Positions 49,048 through 57,960 of a stretch of DNA of 64,000 nt are shown here, one piece after another. Made by a program: the position numbers and the translations under genes. The notes under the pieces were generated by a model. It had not been told where the DNA came from and did not search any database. It saw nothing but the letters and a program-made list of their open reading frames with translations. Positions within the stretch are counted from its first letter, which is position 1. Each line of letters opens with the position of its first letter. The stretch comes from Bog-473 sp963777485 (GTDB lineage Bacteria > Actinomycetota > Acidimicrobiia > Acidimicrobiales > RAAP-2), in NCBI GenBank assembly GCA_963777485.1, contig CAVZQP010000003.1, forward strand, positions 298,862 to 362,861, in the 5' to 3' direction.

Positions 49048-49947
49048 TCAGCGCGGCATGGGGAAGATGAGCTCTTCTGCCGCCATGGCGTCGACTGCCG
49101 CGGCCCTTTCTTGGTCGCTCATCGGCGCATAGCGCTCGGCCGAGGCGAGGACCCGCGGCAGGAGCCCGATGTCCCCGGGCGTGCAGAACGCGTGGACGCC
49201 CGGAGTGGAGAGGGCGAAGTGGATGCCGCGGTCCATCTCGTCGTCGGTCGTCGCGGGCTCGTACCACGACGAGGCCCAACGGTCGGCCGTCTCGGGGCTG
49301 CCGGCAATGGCGTCGCCGAGGGGACGATGATCCGCCCAGGGCCGGTGCGCCGCGGCCTTGATGACCATGACGCCGATGTCGCGTGCGGCACACAGCTCGA
49401 GGAGCTCCTCCGCCGCCTCGCGATAGTCCGGCCGGGACCACAGCGCGGGGTACACGGGGAACATCACGGTGTCGAGATCGAAGCGCCGCAGCGCCTCGAG
49501 ATGGGCGCGCGGCACCTCGAGATCGTGTCCCGTGATCCCCGCGAAGCGGGTGTGGCCGGCCTCGCGCAACGAGACGATCTTCTCGAGCGCAGGCGACCGG
49601 CGGTCGAGTTCCTCGAGCGAGGTCACGGCGTGGGCCTGATAGAGGTCGAGCACATCGGCATTGAGGAGTCGCCGCGTGTTGTCGAACTGGTCCTGTACGC
49701 CCTCGGGGTTGGCCCGCAACGTCTTGCCCGCGATGAAGATCTCGTCGCGTACCGCGGCCAGGTTCGGCCCGACCACAGCCTCCGCCGCCCCGTACTGGGG
49801 CGCGATGTCGAGGTGGTTGACGCCGTGCGAGAGCGCCAGACGAAGCCACTCCCCCGCCTCCTCCACGGTGGCGGCCCAGCAGGCGGCGCCACCGAGCACG
49901 GCAACCGACGACTCGTGGTCGGTGCGTCCCAGACGCCGCCGCTCCAC
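49048..49947 (-). CDS. Aldo/keto reductase
   Basis: The product has 299 residues and a GTG start. The TIM-barrel AKR pattern: LSHGVNHLDIAPQYGAAEAV (Asp and Tyr of the tetrad), IAGKTLRANPEGVQDQFDNT (Lys), VLDLYQAHAVTSLEELDRRS (His). Length and motifs fit NADPH-dependent AKRs. It starts 2 bases after the stop of the VOC gene, so the two are in one operon. Confidence 0.92.
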   Translation of the reverse strand: MERRRLGRTDHESSVAVLGGAACWAATVEEAGEWLRLALSHGVNHLDIAPQYGAAEAVVGPNLAAVRDEIFIAGKTLRANPEGVQDQFDNTRRLLNADVLDLYQAHAVTSLEELDRRSPALEKIVSLREAGHTRFAGITGHDLEVPRAHLEALRRFDLDTVMFPVYPALWSRPDYREAAEELLELCAARDIGVMVIKAAAHRPWADHRPLGDAIAGSPETADRWASSWYEPATTDDEMDRGIHFALSTPGVHAFCTPGDIGLLPRVLASAERYAPMSDQERAAAVDAMAAEELIFPMPR

Positions 49948-49950
49948 CGC

Positions 49951-50721
49951 TCAGCTCTTCATGGTGATGACGTTGAACGGCGCGCCCTGGTCGTCCATGA
50001 CGACGGCGAAACGCCCCGGCTCGATGTCGGTGGGCGAGAGCAGGACGGACCCGCCGAGCTCCTTGACCTTCTCGACGGCCGCGTCGGTGTCGGGAACGGC
50101 GAAGTAGACCCCCCAGTTGGGCGGCATGTCGGCCGGCATCATGTCGTTCTTGGGCATCATGCCGCCGATGGAGCGGCCCGCGATCTTCCACTCGGTGTAG
50201 GCGGGCGGGCCGCCCGGAGGACCCTGGTCCTCGGCGTCCCACCCGAAGACCGCCTTGTAGAAGGTCTTGGACTTCTCGAGGTCGGTCGTGATGAGCTCGT
50301 TCCAGCAGAGCGTGCCAGGCTCGTTGACCACCTGCGCGCCGGTGTGCTGGTTGGGCTGCCACAACCCGATCACGGCCCCGACGGGATCGGCGAAGATGGC
50401 CATACGCCCCGCCTCCATCACGTCCATGGGCGGCGCCAGGACGGTGCCGCCATGGGCGTTCACCTTGGCGACCGTGTCGTCGACGCTGTCCACGTTGACA
50501 TAGGACATCCACACCGTCGGCATGTTGGGGTCCATCTTGGGACCGAGGCCGGCAACGGTCTTGCCTCCGATGTCGGCCACGCTGTAGCCGCCCGCCTCGG
50601 CCGGGCCCTCGGGCGTGTTCCAGCCGAACAAGGTGCCGTAGAACCGCCTGGCCTTGGCGAGGTCGGGGCTGCCCAGATCAACCCAGGATGGGACGCCGTT
50701 CTCGTAGCGCTCGACTTCCAT
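49951..50721 (-). CDS. Two-domain VOC (glyoxalase/bleomycin resistance) protein
   Basis: The product has 256 residues from the ATG at 50721, with AAAGGGGAGG upstream. Two VOC modules: PSWVDLGSPDLAKARRFYGT to FADPVGAVIGLWQPNQHTG, and CWNELITTDLEKSKTFYKAV to VVMDDQGAPFNVITMKS. Similar proteins are annotated as hydroxylases or resistance proteins (CFP32-like). Cofactor and substrate unknown. First gene of the operon with the aldo/keto reductase. Confidence 0.92.
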   Translation of the reverse strand: MEVERYENGVPSWVDLGSPDLAKARRFYGTLFGWNTPEGPAEAGGYSVADIGGKTVAGLGPKMDPNMPTVWMSYVNVDSVDDTVAKVNAHGGTVLAPPMDVMEAGRMAIFADPVGAVIGLWQPNQHTGAQVVNEPGTLCWNELITTDLEKSKTFYKAVFGWDAEDQGPPGGPPAYTEWKIAGRSIGGMMPKNDMMPADMPPNWGVYFAVPDTDAAVEKVKELGGSVLLSPTDIEPGRFAVVMDDQGAPFNVITMKS

Positions 50722-50835
50722 GCTGTCCTCCCCTTTCGAGTGACTCCGGTTGCCTTCGAAGGTACCCGATCGGTCGCCCACTTGCGCCGGCCGGAGTGAG
50801 ATGATCACGGGAATGTCACAATCCCGGGTGCAGCG

Positions 50836-51336
50836 GTGAGCCCCAACCCCGTCGGGGCCCGCATGGAGCAGCTCGCTCAGGCACTGGCGGAACGGATCGT
50901 GCCAATGGTGATCGAAGCGATCGACATCGACGCGCTGATCGACCGCGTCGACATCGACAAGGTCGTGAGCCGCGTCGACGTGGACAAGGTGATCAGCAAG
51001 GTCGACGTGGACAAGATCATCGACCGGGTCGACGTGGAGAAGATCATCGAGCGCGTCGACGTGGAGAAGATCATCGACCGGGTCGACATCAACGCGATCG
51101 TCGAGAAGATCGACATCGACGCTTTGGTCGAGCAGACCGAGCTCGGGTCGATCATCGCCCGCTCGACCACCGGCATCCTCACCGAGGTCCTCGACGTGAT
51201 CCGAGCGCAGGGTGTCGGGCTGGACGACTTCATCTTCCGCTGGGGCAACCGGTTGATCGGGCGCCGGCGCAAGGTCGCCGACTGGCCCGAGGGCCCGCCG
51301 CTCCTCGTCGAGCCGAAGGCGGCCGCAGTCTCGTGA
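50836..51336 (+). CDS. Nonapeptide-repeat helical protein upstream of RDD gene
   Basis: The product has 166 residues and a GTG start at 50836. Its centre consists of about nine tandem nonapeptides of the form V-D-(V/I)-D/E-K-I/V-I-D/S-R, spanning roughly 50925-51125 (27-base units). The alternating charges and regular hydrophobics suggest a membrane-surface or fibrous structure. The C-terminus (IARSTTGILTEVLDVIRAQG, then DDFIFRWGNRLIGRRRK) is conserved in proteins found next to RDD genes. The stop overlaps the RDD start (GTGA). Function unknown. Confidence 0.75.
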   Translation: MSPNPVGARMEQLAQALAERIVPMVIEAIDIDALIDRVDIDKVVSRVDVDKVISKVDVDKIIDRVDVEKIIERVDVEKIIDRVDINAIVEKIDIDALVEQTELGSIIARSTTGILTEVLDVIRAQGVGLDDFIFRWGNRLIGRRRKVADWPEGPPLLVEPKAAAVS

Positions 51337-51917
51337 CGTTCTCGGCTCCTGCCCCTGAACTCACCGTCGGCCGGCAGGGCCACTACGCGGGCGCGGTGAG
51401 CCGCCTGGTCGCGTTCGGTGCAGACGTCGGAGCCTCGTGGGGGCTCTACTCACTGGGCGTGTTGCTCTTCAACACCGCATACAAGTTGGTGACCGGCAGC
51501 TCGTACAACCTGACCAATCACCAGGTGCTCGCGGTGGTCGTCCTCGCGGTCTGGGAGTTCGTGTACTACTCCTACCAGTGGGCCGTCGGCGGGAGGACGA
51601 TCGGCATGGCCATCTTCGGGTTGCAGGTCGTGACGACCCAAGGTGGCCCCATCGGCGTGCGGCAAGCCATGGTGCGTACGCTCGGGCTCGCCCTCAGCGT
51701 CGCGCTCTTCTGGTTCGCGTTCTGGGGGATCATCTTCCAGCGCGAACGGCGCGCGCTCGACGACCTGCTGGCCGGGACCGCGGTGGTTTACTCGTGGGAC
51801 GCCCGGGCCGCCCGCCTGCGCTGGATGGCCCGCACCGAGAGCGCGATGCACGGCGCTCCCGCCCACCGCCTGGAACAGGAGCACAGGCTGGAGCCGGAGC
51901 AGGGCGCCGCTTCCTAG
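51333..51917 (+). CDS. RDD-family membrane protein
   Basis: The product has 194 residues and a GTG start at 51333 overlapping the upstream gene. The RDD pattern is seen as SRLVAFGADVGASWGLYSLG (Arg-Asp core), with membrane segments around YSLGVLLFNTAYKL, VLAVVVLAVWEFVYYSY and LGLALSVALFWFAFWGIIFQ. RDD proteins include ion antiporters and uncharacterised transporters. The coupled repeat protein is probably its partner. Confidence 0.9.
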   Translation: MTFSAPAPELTVGRQGHYAGAVSRLVAFGADVGASWGLYSLGVLLFNTAYKLVTGSSYNLTNHQVLAVVVLAVWEFVYYSYQWAVGGRTIGMAIFGLQVVTTQGGPIGVRQAMVRTLGLALSVALFWFAFWGIIFQRERRALDDLLAGTAVVYSWDARAARLRWMARTESAMHGAPAHRLEQEHRLEPEQGAAS

Positions 51918-51959
51918 CTTCCGTGGAGGCCTGCCGGCACCCCTCTACGATGCCGGACC

Positions 51960-52763
51960 ATGTCCTTCACCGAAATCACGAGGCCGCACCCGGGCGTCGC
52001 CGTCATCACGCTCAACCGGCCGGAGCGAATGAACGCCATGGCGTTCGACGTCATGATCCCCTTCCGCGACGCCTTGCACGAGGTCGGCACCGACAATTCG
52101 GTCCGCATCGTCGTGATCACGGGTGCGGGACGCGGTTTCTGCTCGGGCGCCGACCACGAGAACCCGGGCTCCATCCCGAACATCGACGGGCTCACCCTCC
52201 CGACCATCGCGTTGCGGTCGATGGAGATGCTCGACGACGTCATGGCGACCATCCGCCGGCTGCACCAGCCGGTGATCGCCGCCGTCAACGGCGCTGCCAT
52301 CGGAGGCGGTTTCTGTTTGGCGCTGTGTGCCGACCTCCGCATCGGGTCCGAAGTTGCCTATTTCCGGGCGGCGGGTATCAACAACGGCCTCACGGCGGCG
52401 GAGCTCGGGCTGAGCTACCTGCTGCCCCGCTCGGTGGGCCAAACGCGGGCGACCGAGATCATGCTGACCGGCCGGGACGTGGACGCCGCCGAGGCAGAGC
52501 GGATCGGCATCGTCTCGCGCGTCGTGCCCGGACCGCAGCTCTTGCCTGCCTGCTTCGAGCTAGCCGACCGCATCAACGGCTGGAGCCGGGCGGGTGTCGA
52601 GCTGACCAAGCGCCAACTCTGGAACAGCCTCGACGCCAGCAGCTTCCAGTCGCACATGGACGCGGAAGGCACGTCGCAGCTCTTCGTCCGCTGCCTCACG
52701 CGCAACTTCGAGGAGTCCGTGGCGGCCCGCAAGGAGGGGCGGACGCCGGTCTTCACGGACTGA
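51960..52763 (+). CDS. Enoyl-CoA hydratase (EchA12-like)
   Basis: The product has 267 residues and an ATG start. Crotonase motifs: VAVITLNRPERMNAMAFDVM, GAGRGFCSGADHENPGS, HQPVIAAVNGAAIGGGFCLA, GINNGLTAAELGLSYLLPRS. The SGADHENPG-like segment and length match actinobacterial EchA12-type proteins. Likely acyl-CoA metabolism. Confidence 0.9.
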   Translation: MSFTEITRPHPGVAVITLNRPERMNAMAFDVMIPFRDALHEVGTDNSVRIVVITGAGRGFCSGADHENPGSIPNIDGLTLPTIALRSMEMLDDVMATIRRLHQPVIAAVNGAAIGGGFCLALCADLRIGSEVAYFRAAGINNGLTAAELGLSYLLPRSVGQTRATEIMLTGRDVDAAEAERIGIVSRVVPGPQLLPACFELADRINGWSRAGVELTKRQLWNSLDASSFQSHMDAEGTSQLFVRCLTRNFEESVAARKEGRTPVFTD

Positions 52764-52824
52764 GCGCTCCGGTTGGTTTGGAGGCGTACCCCTGATCCTG
52801 GTGGTCCTACGAGACGCTCTGGCA

Positions 52825-52853
52825 GGTGCCGAGGGACGCGTTACCTCGGCACC
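52825..52853. terminator. Hairpin in the gap between convergent genes
   Basis: Perfect 10-base arms, GGTGCCGAGG and CCTCGGCACC, around a 9-base loop. A second small hairpin (AGCCC, then GGGCT, near 52891) follows toward the minus-strand gene. No strong U-run, so termination strength is uncertain. Confidence 0.55.
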
Positions 52854-53024
52854 ATCCTAGAAGGGGCTTACTGCTAGCTAACCCGCACTACCAGCCCTTT
52901 CGGGCTAGTCAGCCAAGCCACGATGCCCGATTCGTGGGCCGGCTCCCATTCTTGGGGCCCCGCTCGTCGAGCTGACCCCTTGCACGATCCGGATGTGGCG
53001 TCCGATGGCCCCCGCAGCGACCAT

Positions 53025-55046
53025 TCAGCGCAGGTCACGGGCCTCCGTTGGTTGCCGGCTGCGCCGTTCCTCGAGCATCGCGAGCAACGTGTGCCGGACG
53101 ACACGGTCGATGTTTCCGCCGGGGTGATCCTCTTCGGCTGCCGTCAGCAAGTCGTCGAACGAGGACGAGCCAGCTTGCAACGGGACCGCTTGAGCCAGTC
53201 GACCGAGCGATTCAATCGCGTCGACGAGTCTGGGGGATGGCTCCGGGAGGCCAAGCTCGGCGCGCCATGCTGCGCCCGGGCGGGCGGATGCAAGCAGCAA
53301 GTCGATGCGCTCGGGCGCGAATGCCGCGGCTTCGGACACGCCCTCCGCCCAGGCCGTGAGGATGGTGAGCTCATCGAGCTCCAGCACGGGCTTGGTCGAC
53401 GTGGTGGACGGTGACTGAGATGTACCCGACCCGGCGCTCGAAGCTCGGACTTGGCGGACGCCAATGTTGTAGCAGGAGGTACTGTTGTCGATCGGCCAGC
53501 GCCCGTCAGCGGTGTACCGGGTGGCGCGGTCCATGCAGACTGTCAGCAGGACGGCATGCGCCCCAGGTTCGAGCGCAATCTCGCGGACTCCCCTGGTGAG
53601 GTCCTTCCATAGCGCGATCACGCGAGAAGCATCCCGGCCGTAAGGTCGTGAGCGCTCGACCATCCCGAGCGAGGTGAGCGTCAGGACGGCCGAGCCGGGA
53701 TCGTCTGCCAGGACGCTGGCGTATCGGGCCGTCCAGCGAGAGGTGAGCTGCGGCCCGTCGAGCAAGATATTTACGACCATCGTCGGGCCGACCGACCGGA
53801 TGAGCTCTGCGATGTCGTCATTGTGTGCCAGGTCCTCGCATACGAGCGAGGCCAACACGAGTTCGGCGACTTCGACGAAGTGGATTGCCTTGCGGGGCTC
53901 GTCCATGGCTTCGTACCAGCGAATGTGGGGGTGAAGGGCGGCACCGAGGTCGTACTGCTCCACCTGGTTTTCATCCAAAGTCCACCCATGGTGCTTGTTC
54001 TGGCGGATGTGAAACCACGGATCGCCGTCCTCGCTCGGAAGGGCCCCGCCTTTCTCGAGTCTCGGGTTAAACGCCATATGGAGCCAGTTATTCGGGAACT
54101 GGCCCGGCCGCCGCGTGCGCTGGCGAACCCCCGCGGCAAGAGAGACCACGCCATGGCCGTCCAGAAGCGTTTCGAGGCCGTCGATCTCGCGCTCGTCCAT
54201 GGCGCTCTCGGGAAGGACGACGACGTCGACGCTCCCTGCCTCTTGGCGGGCGGCGAACAACACGCGATCCAACAGGTCAAGATCGAGGCCTTCGGCCGGC
54301 GCGAACTCGAAGAATCCATAAGGATCCCTGGCCAGCCTCTTGATGGAGCCCACCGAGTGAAAATCGGTGGCTCGCACTCGCAGTGGCCATGGCAACAACA
54401 GCAGCGTGAAGTACTCGGAGCGAAGGTCCGTACCGCGGTGGCGGGCTGGGATCTTGTGCCACCGGGCTTCGATGCCGGGGCCTTGCACGCAGGCATAGCG
54501 CGAAAACGCCAGTCGTCCCATCGGCGGAGTGATGACCTTGGGGAGAACCCGCAGGAAGCGGGCGTCGATGCGGGCCAGCGATCCGGTACGGGCCAATAGC
54601 TCGCGTCCGCGGGCGCGATACACGCACCCCTCGGCGTTAGAACTGTCCAGAGCGACCCCAAGTCCGGCGCAGGCCTCGTCGGCGATGGCATGCAGCGTTA
54701 ACAGGGCTTCACTCACTCGGTGGTCTCGCCCGAGTGTCAGTTGCTCGAGCGGCGCCTCGGCGCCGTCGCAAAAGACTCGCCACTCTTCGGCGACCAGGTC
54801 GGGCATCGCTCCGATTCGGTCCTCCGCCCACGCGCTCCAGCGGCGGCCAGCCTCGTCGACCACCTGAGCCCGGTTACCAAACCTGGTGGGGGGCCAGTCT
54901 TTGACGACGGAGTAGCGAAACGCTTCGGCACGCCCCAGCACCACATTTGTTAGCGCGAAGACATCAGGGGGCCACTCAAGGAGTCGGTCCGTGATCTGGG
55001 CTCCGCTGGCCGCGTGCCAAGTCGACGCCGGCGTCAGCTCGCTCAC
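53025..55046 (-). CDS. Large nitrilase-superfamily protein with unknown N-terminal region
   Basis: The product has 673 residues and a GTG start at 55046. Residues about 210-500 form a carbon-nitrogen hydrolase fold with the full triad: Glu280 (VVVLPESAMD), Lys351 (RQNKHHGW) and Cys403 (LVCEDLAHND). After the Cys comes a distinctive stretch (LLDGPQLTSRWTARYASVLA, then DDPGSAVLTLTSLGMV). I recall similar sequence in nitrilase domains fused to defence-associated reverse transcriptases, but I cannot confirm this here. Residues 1-200 and 520-673 are not recognised, and no reverse transcriptase domain is present. Alone on its strand, no near partner. Amidase or nitrilase chemistry on an unknown, possibly nucleotide- or peptide-like substrate. 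Confidence 0.8.
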   Translation of the reverse strand: MSELTPASTWHAASGAQITDRLLEWPPDVFALTNVVLGRAEAFRYSVVKDWPPTRFGNRAQVVDEAGRRWSAWAEDRIGAMPDLVAEEWRVFCDGAEAPLEQLTLGRDHRVSEALLTLHAIADEACAGLGVALDSSNAEGCVYRARGRELLARTGSLARIDARFLRVLPKVITPPMGRLAFSRYACVQGPGIEARWHKIPARHRGTDLRSEYFTLLLLPWPLRVRATDFHSVGSIKRLARDPYGFFEFAPAEGLDLDLLDRVLFAARQEAGSVDVVVLPESAMDEREIDGLETLLDGHGVVSLAAGVRQRTRRPGQFPNNWLHMAFNPRLEKGGALPSEDGDPWFHIRQNKHHGWTLDENQVEQYDLGAALHPHIRWYEAMDEPRKAIHFVEVAELVLASLVCEDLAHNDDIAELIRSVGPTMVVNILLDGPQLTSRWTARYASVLADDPGSAVLTLTSLGMVERSRPYGRDASRVIALWKDLTRGVREIALEPGAHAVLLTVCMDRATRYTADGRWPIDNSTSCYNIGVRQVRASSAGSGTSQSPSTTSTKPVLELDELTILTAWAEGVSEAAAFAPERIDLLLASARPGAAWRAELGLPEPSPRLVDAIESLGRLAQAVPLQAGSSSFDDLLTAAEEDHPGGNIDRVVRHTLLAMLEERRSRQPTEARDLR

Positions 55047-55472
55047 TGGGATGACGTCATGTGGTCTATAGCAATCAAAAAACCCTACCCGAGTCCGTGC
55101 GGTGACAACGCTGCCCTGGAAAGGCGGTCATGCACCTGACTCGGCTTGACTGAGTTTCCCGCCAACTCCTGTGCTCCGGGCTCGCCGTGAAGCGGAATGG
55201 GCCACGAAAACAGGGTGGCACCACGGACGTAGACCTCACATTCCAAGTGCGGAATCTGATCCCGGCCCCGGCAAATGAAGATGACCCTGTTCAGCCGCGG
55301 GTATCGGGAATGGCATGCAACAGGTCAGTGGTTCGCGAGGTTAGGGAATGATTTGAGGCCCGTCGGGTATATGCGAGGAGAGTCTTGACCGTCATCTGAC
55401 CGTCGTTCTGGGCACCTGCAGTTGCGTTGAGCCGCACGGATTGGCCGCCGATGTTGGCCTGCTTAACCAGAA
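55047..55472. other. Divergent promoter region
   Basis: About 425 bases between the nitrilase-like gene and the DUF2269-like gene, without a gene. It contains the palindrome ATGACGTCAT (55051-55060), 4 bases from the nitrilase start, with the -10-like TATAGA just upstream on the minus strand, and the direct repeat GACCGTC twice near 55386-55402. Confidence 0.5.
55051..55060. promoter_or_regulatory. Palindrome ATGACGTCAT at the nitrilase-like gene start
   Basis: A perfect 10-base palindrome in the short 5' leader of the minus-strand gene, next to a TATAGA -10-like box (55068-55063). A repressor bound here would block transcription or translation. Confidence 0.4.
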
Positions 55473-56075
55473 ATGGGGTTGCTCATGCACATCCATGCAG
55501 TTGACGTCGTTCTCTTCCTGCACATCGCGGCCGCCGTCTTCGCGTTCGGTGTCACCGGTTTGCTGCTGACCGCGCTGGCGCAGATGCGCAGGGCGCAGTC
55601 GGTAGAAGTACTGCGTTCGTGGCAGCACTTGGCGCATCGGATCGAGCCGTGGTTCCCGATCATCGTCCTCGTGCTCTTCGGGCTCGGCGGGTGGCTTATC
55701 GCGTTGTCGCACAACGAGTTCAGCTGGAGCGACGGCTGGGTGATCACTTCCGTGGCCACACTCGTGATCATGCTGGCGTACGGCGGGGCCGTCTTGGGGC
55801 CCAATGGCAAGAAGCTGCACGCGATGATCGAGGACGCCGCGGAGGGCTCCGTGCCCGATCAGGTCCATGCCGCGGTGATGAACCCGCTGGTCTGGGCAGG
55901 CACGTGGGGCGAGATGGGCCTGGCCGCCGGTATCTTGTTCCTCATGCCGACCAAGCCGTCCGGAGCCGCGTCCGTCGTCATCGTGGCCGTCGTCGGGTTG
56001 CTCGCCGTGGCCATCGGATTGCGTCTCTCCCGCACGGCATCACGCCAGCCGAGCCTGACAGGCCGGCAAGATTGA
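55473..56075 (+). CDS. DUF2269-like integral membrane protein
   Basis: About 200 residues; start at the ATG 55473 or 55485. Four hydrophobic segments are visible (VVLFLHIAAAVFAFGVTGLL, WFPIIVLVLFGLGGWLIALS, WVITSVATLVIMLAYGGAVL, SVVIVAVVGLLAVAIGLRLS). The opening histidine in FLHI and the spacing are like the DUF2269/predicted integral membrane family. No enzymatic function known. Confidence 0.8.
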   Translation: MGLLMHIHAVDVVLFLHIAAAVFAFGVTGLLLTALAQMRRAQSVEVLRSWQHLAHRIEPWFPIIVLVLFGLGGWLIALSHNEFSWSDGWVITSVATLVIMLAYGGAVLGPNGKKLHAMIEDAAEGSVPDQVHAAVMNPLVWAGTWGEMGLAAGILFLMPTKPSGAASVVIVAVVGLLAVAIGLRLSRTASRQPSLTGRQD

Positions 56076-56280
56076 CTTCGAAAAAGGCGAGATCCCTTCA
56101 CCGGCGTATCGCCCGGTTGAAGCGATCTACTGAGTGGCCGCGGGCAATACCGAGACGCGCGTCCCAGAACGTGCATCTGTCCCTCGCCTCGAAGTAGCCC
56201 ATATCGCAGGCAATGCCGCACGATGTGCAACGAAGGCTTAAGCGGGGCGCAGAACTCACATGTGAGATTTCGGACGTCGG

Positions 56281-57144
56281 TTACTGCAATCTGAGCCTGC
56301 GAGCGAGCGAGGCCAGATAGTCAATGTGCCTGCCGACGGAGTCCAGACCCAGACCCATCGTGACCACAGTGACGTCTGTGCCACCCGCCTCACGCCAACC
56401 ATCAATCTCGCTCGTGAGTTCGTCCACGTCGGCTCCACTGAGCGCTACGTAATCCCCGCCAAAGTCTTCAACGGACCTGCCGAGTTCGCCAACTCGCTCA
56501 CGCAGCCGCCTCCAGGAGCCGATGGCGTGAACCCCGCCACCGAAGAATATGAAACCGTCCGCGAGCCGGGCGGCCCGCTCGAACGCCTTCTCGCCTGATC
56601 CACCAAGCCAGATCGGGATCGATCTCGTCGGCTTCGGTACAAGCGAAGCCCTGTCAACCCGATCGAAACGACCTGAGAAGTCGACGATTGGCTCTGTGAA
56701 CAACCGGCGAAGCAGTTCTATCTGCTCCTCCTGTCTCGCACCGCGCGTATGGAAGTCCTGGCCCATCGCGTCATACTCGACGTGATTCCAACCCACGGCC
56801 ACACCGAGGCGCAGCCGGCCGCCCGAGAGAAGGTCGACATCGGTGGCTTGGCGGGCCACGAGCGCCGTCTGACGCTGCGGAAGTATCAGGATTCCGGTGG
56901 TGAAAGAGATCCGTTCGGTGATGGCGGCCAGATAGGCGAACATGACGAACGGGTCATGGAATGGGTCGGTCTCGTCATAGGGGCCCACCAGTGGTGGTGT
57001 TCGTCCGGCGTGAACTGCTCCGAGAACGTGGTCGTAAGCCAGGATGTGATCAAAACCCAAGTCCTCGACTGCTCTTCCGAATTCCCGAACTGCGGCGGGA
57101 TCGCCGCGAAGCTCGATCTGAGGGTAGGCCACACCAATGTTCAT
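56281..57144 (-). CDS. F420-dependent LLM-class oxidoreductase
   Basis: The product has 287 residues. Family blocks: FGRAVEDLGFDHILAYDHVL, ITERISFTTGILILPQRQTA, DVDLLSGGRLRLGVAVGWNH, RSIPIWLGGSGEKAFERAAR. The TIGR03619-like group. Third enzyme of this superfamily in the window. Substrate unknown. Confidence 0.92.
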   Translation of the reverse strand: MNIGVAYPQIELRGDPAAVREFGRAVEDLGFDHILAYDHVLGAVHAGRTPPLVGPYDETDPFHDPFVMFAYLAAITERISFTTGILILPQRQTALVARQATDVDLLSGGRLRLGVAVGWNHVEYDAMGQDFHTRGARQEEQIELLRRLFTEPIVDFSGRFDRVDRASLVPKPTRSIPIWLGGSGEKAFERAARLADGFIFFGGGVHAIGSWRRLRERVGELGRSVEDFGGDYVALSGADVDELTSEIDGWREAGGTDVTVVTMGLGLDSVGRHIDYLASLARRLRLQ

Positions 57145-57281
57145 GAGCGGTAGCTTCCCATAGGCGAATTCGAGAGCACAGGGAGAATCTCTTGTTCGGG
57201 TGCCCCTGTCCGCCGGGTTGGCGACCTACTTCGTTCTGGATGGCTCAGGCTCGGCTGGCCAACGGTTCACGACGGGCAGCG

Positions 57282-57791
57282 TCAGGAGCTTGGATCAGCG
57301 GTGAGGTGCAGGTGGTCCGACGCATCGAGCCCCTGCAGGGTCTCCACGCTGGCCGGGCAGGTGTGCTCGACGTATCTGGCTACCGGGGCCAGTTTTGCGT
57401 CCACACTCGAAGGTGAAGAACTCGCCGCGTAACCGAACATTGCTGCGACATCTTGCGCCCACATCTCTACGTATTGCGCCTCGGTCGCTGCGATTGCGGG
57501 TGTGTTGTGACCCAGGAGGTTGGTAGCGATGAGCGTCATGAGCTGCGTACGATTTGCCACGACCGCCTTTGGCGGTAGAGCTGCGGAAGCCGCCTCGAGA
57601 TCTGAGGCAAGCCGAGGAACATCTTGTTTGGTCGGGTGCTGAATGGCGGCGGCATCAGCCCGTGCGACTTGGGTGATATCGGAACAGAATGTCGATTTGG
57701 ACGGCTGAGCGCCCGCGGGTCCTGTCACGCCGAGACCAAAGGCACACACAACTATTCCACCTACCGCCCACAGGCTCAGTCGCGCCTTCAC
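57282..57791 (-). CDS. Secreted protein with signal peptide
   Basis: The product has 169 residues. The GTG at 57791 has GGGAGGGG upstream. A signal peptide (LSLWAVGGIVVCAFGLGVTG, then PAGAQP) is followed by a helical domain (LASDLEAASAALPPKAVVAN, YVEMWAQDVAAMFGYAA) with two cysteines (TFCSDI, HTCPAS) that may pair. No family recognised. Confidence 0.75.
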   Translation of the reverse strand: MKARLSLWAVGGIVVCAFGLGVTGPAGAQPSKSTFCSDITQVARADAAAIQHPTKQDVPRLASDLEAASAALPPKAVVANRTQLMTLIATNLLGHNTPAIAATEAQYVEMWAQDVAAMFGYAASSSPSSVDAKLAPVARYVEHTCPASVETLQGLDASDHLHLTADPSS

Positions 57792-57960
57792 AGCCCCTCC
57801 CGTGCTTGGATTCTTGGAGACTTCGGACCCCTCTTCTCGTCCAGAACCTCCAAATGATTTAGACCGAAGCCTTCGTGAGCTTCAGCGGCCTGCGTCCGAA
57901 CGGCGGAAATGCAACAAATACTCGTGGACTCTGGGGTTTGGGCGAGTCCATAATCTCAGC

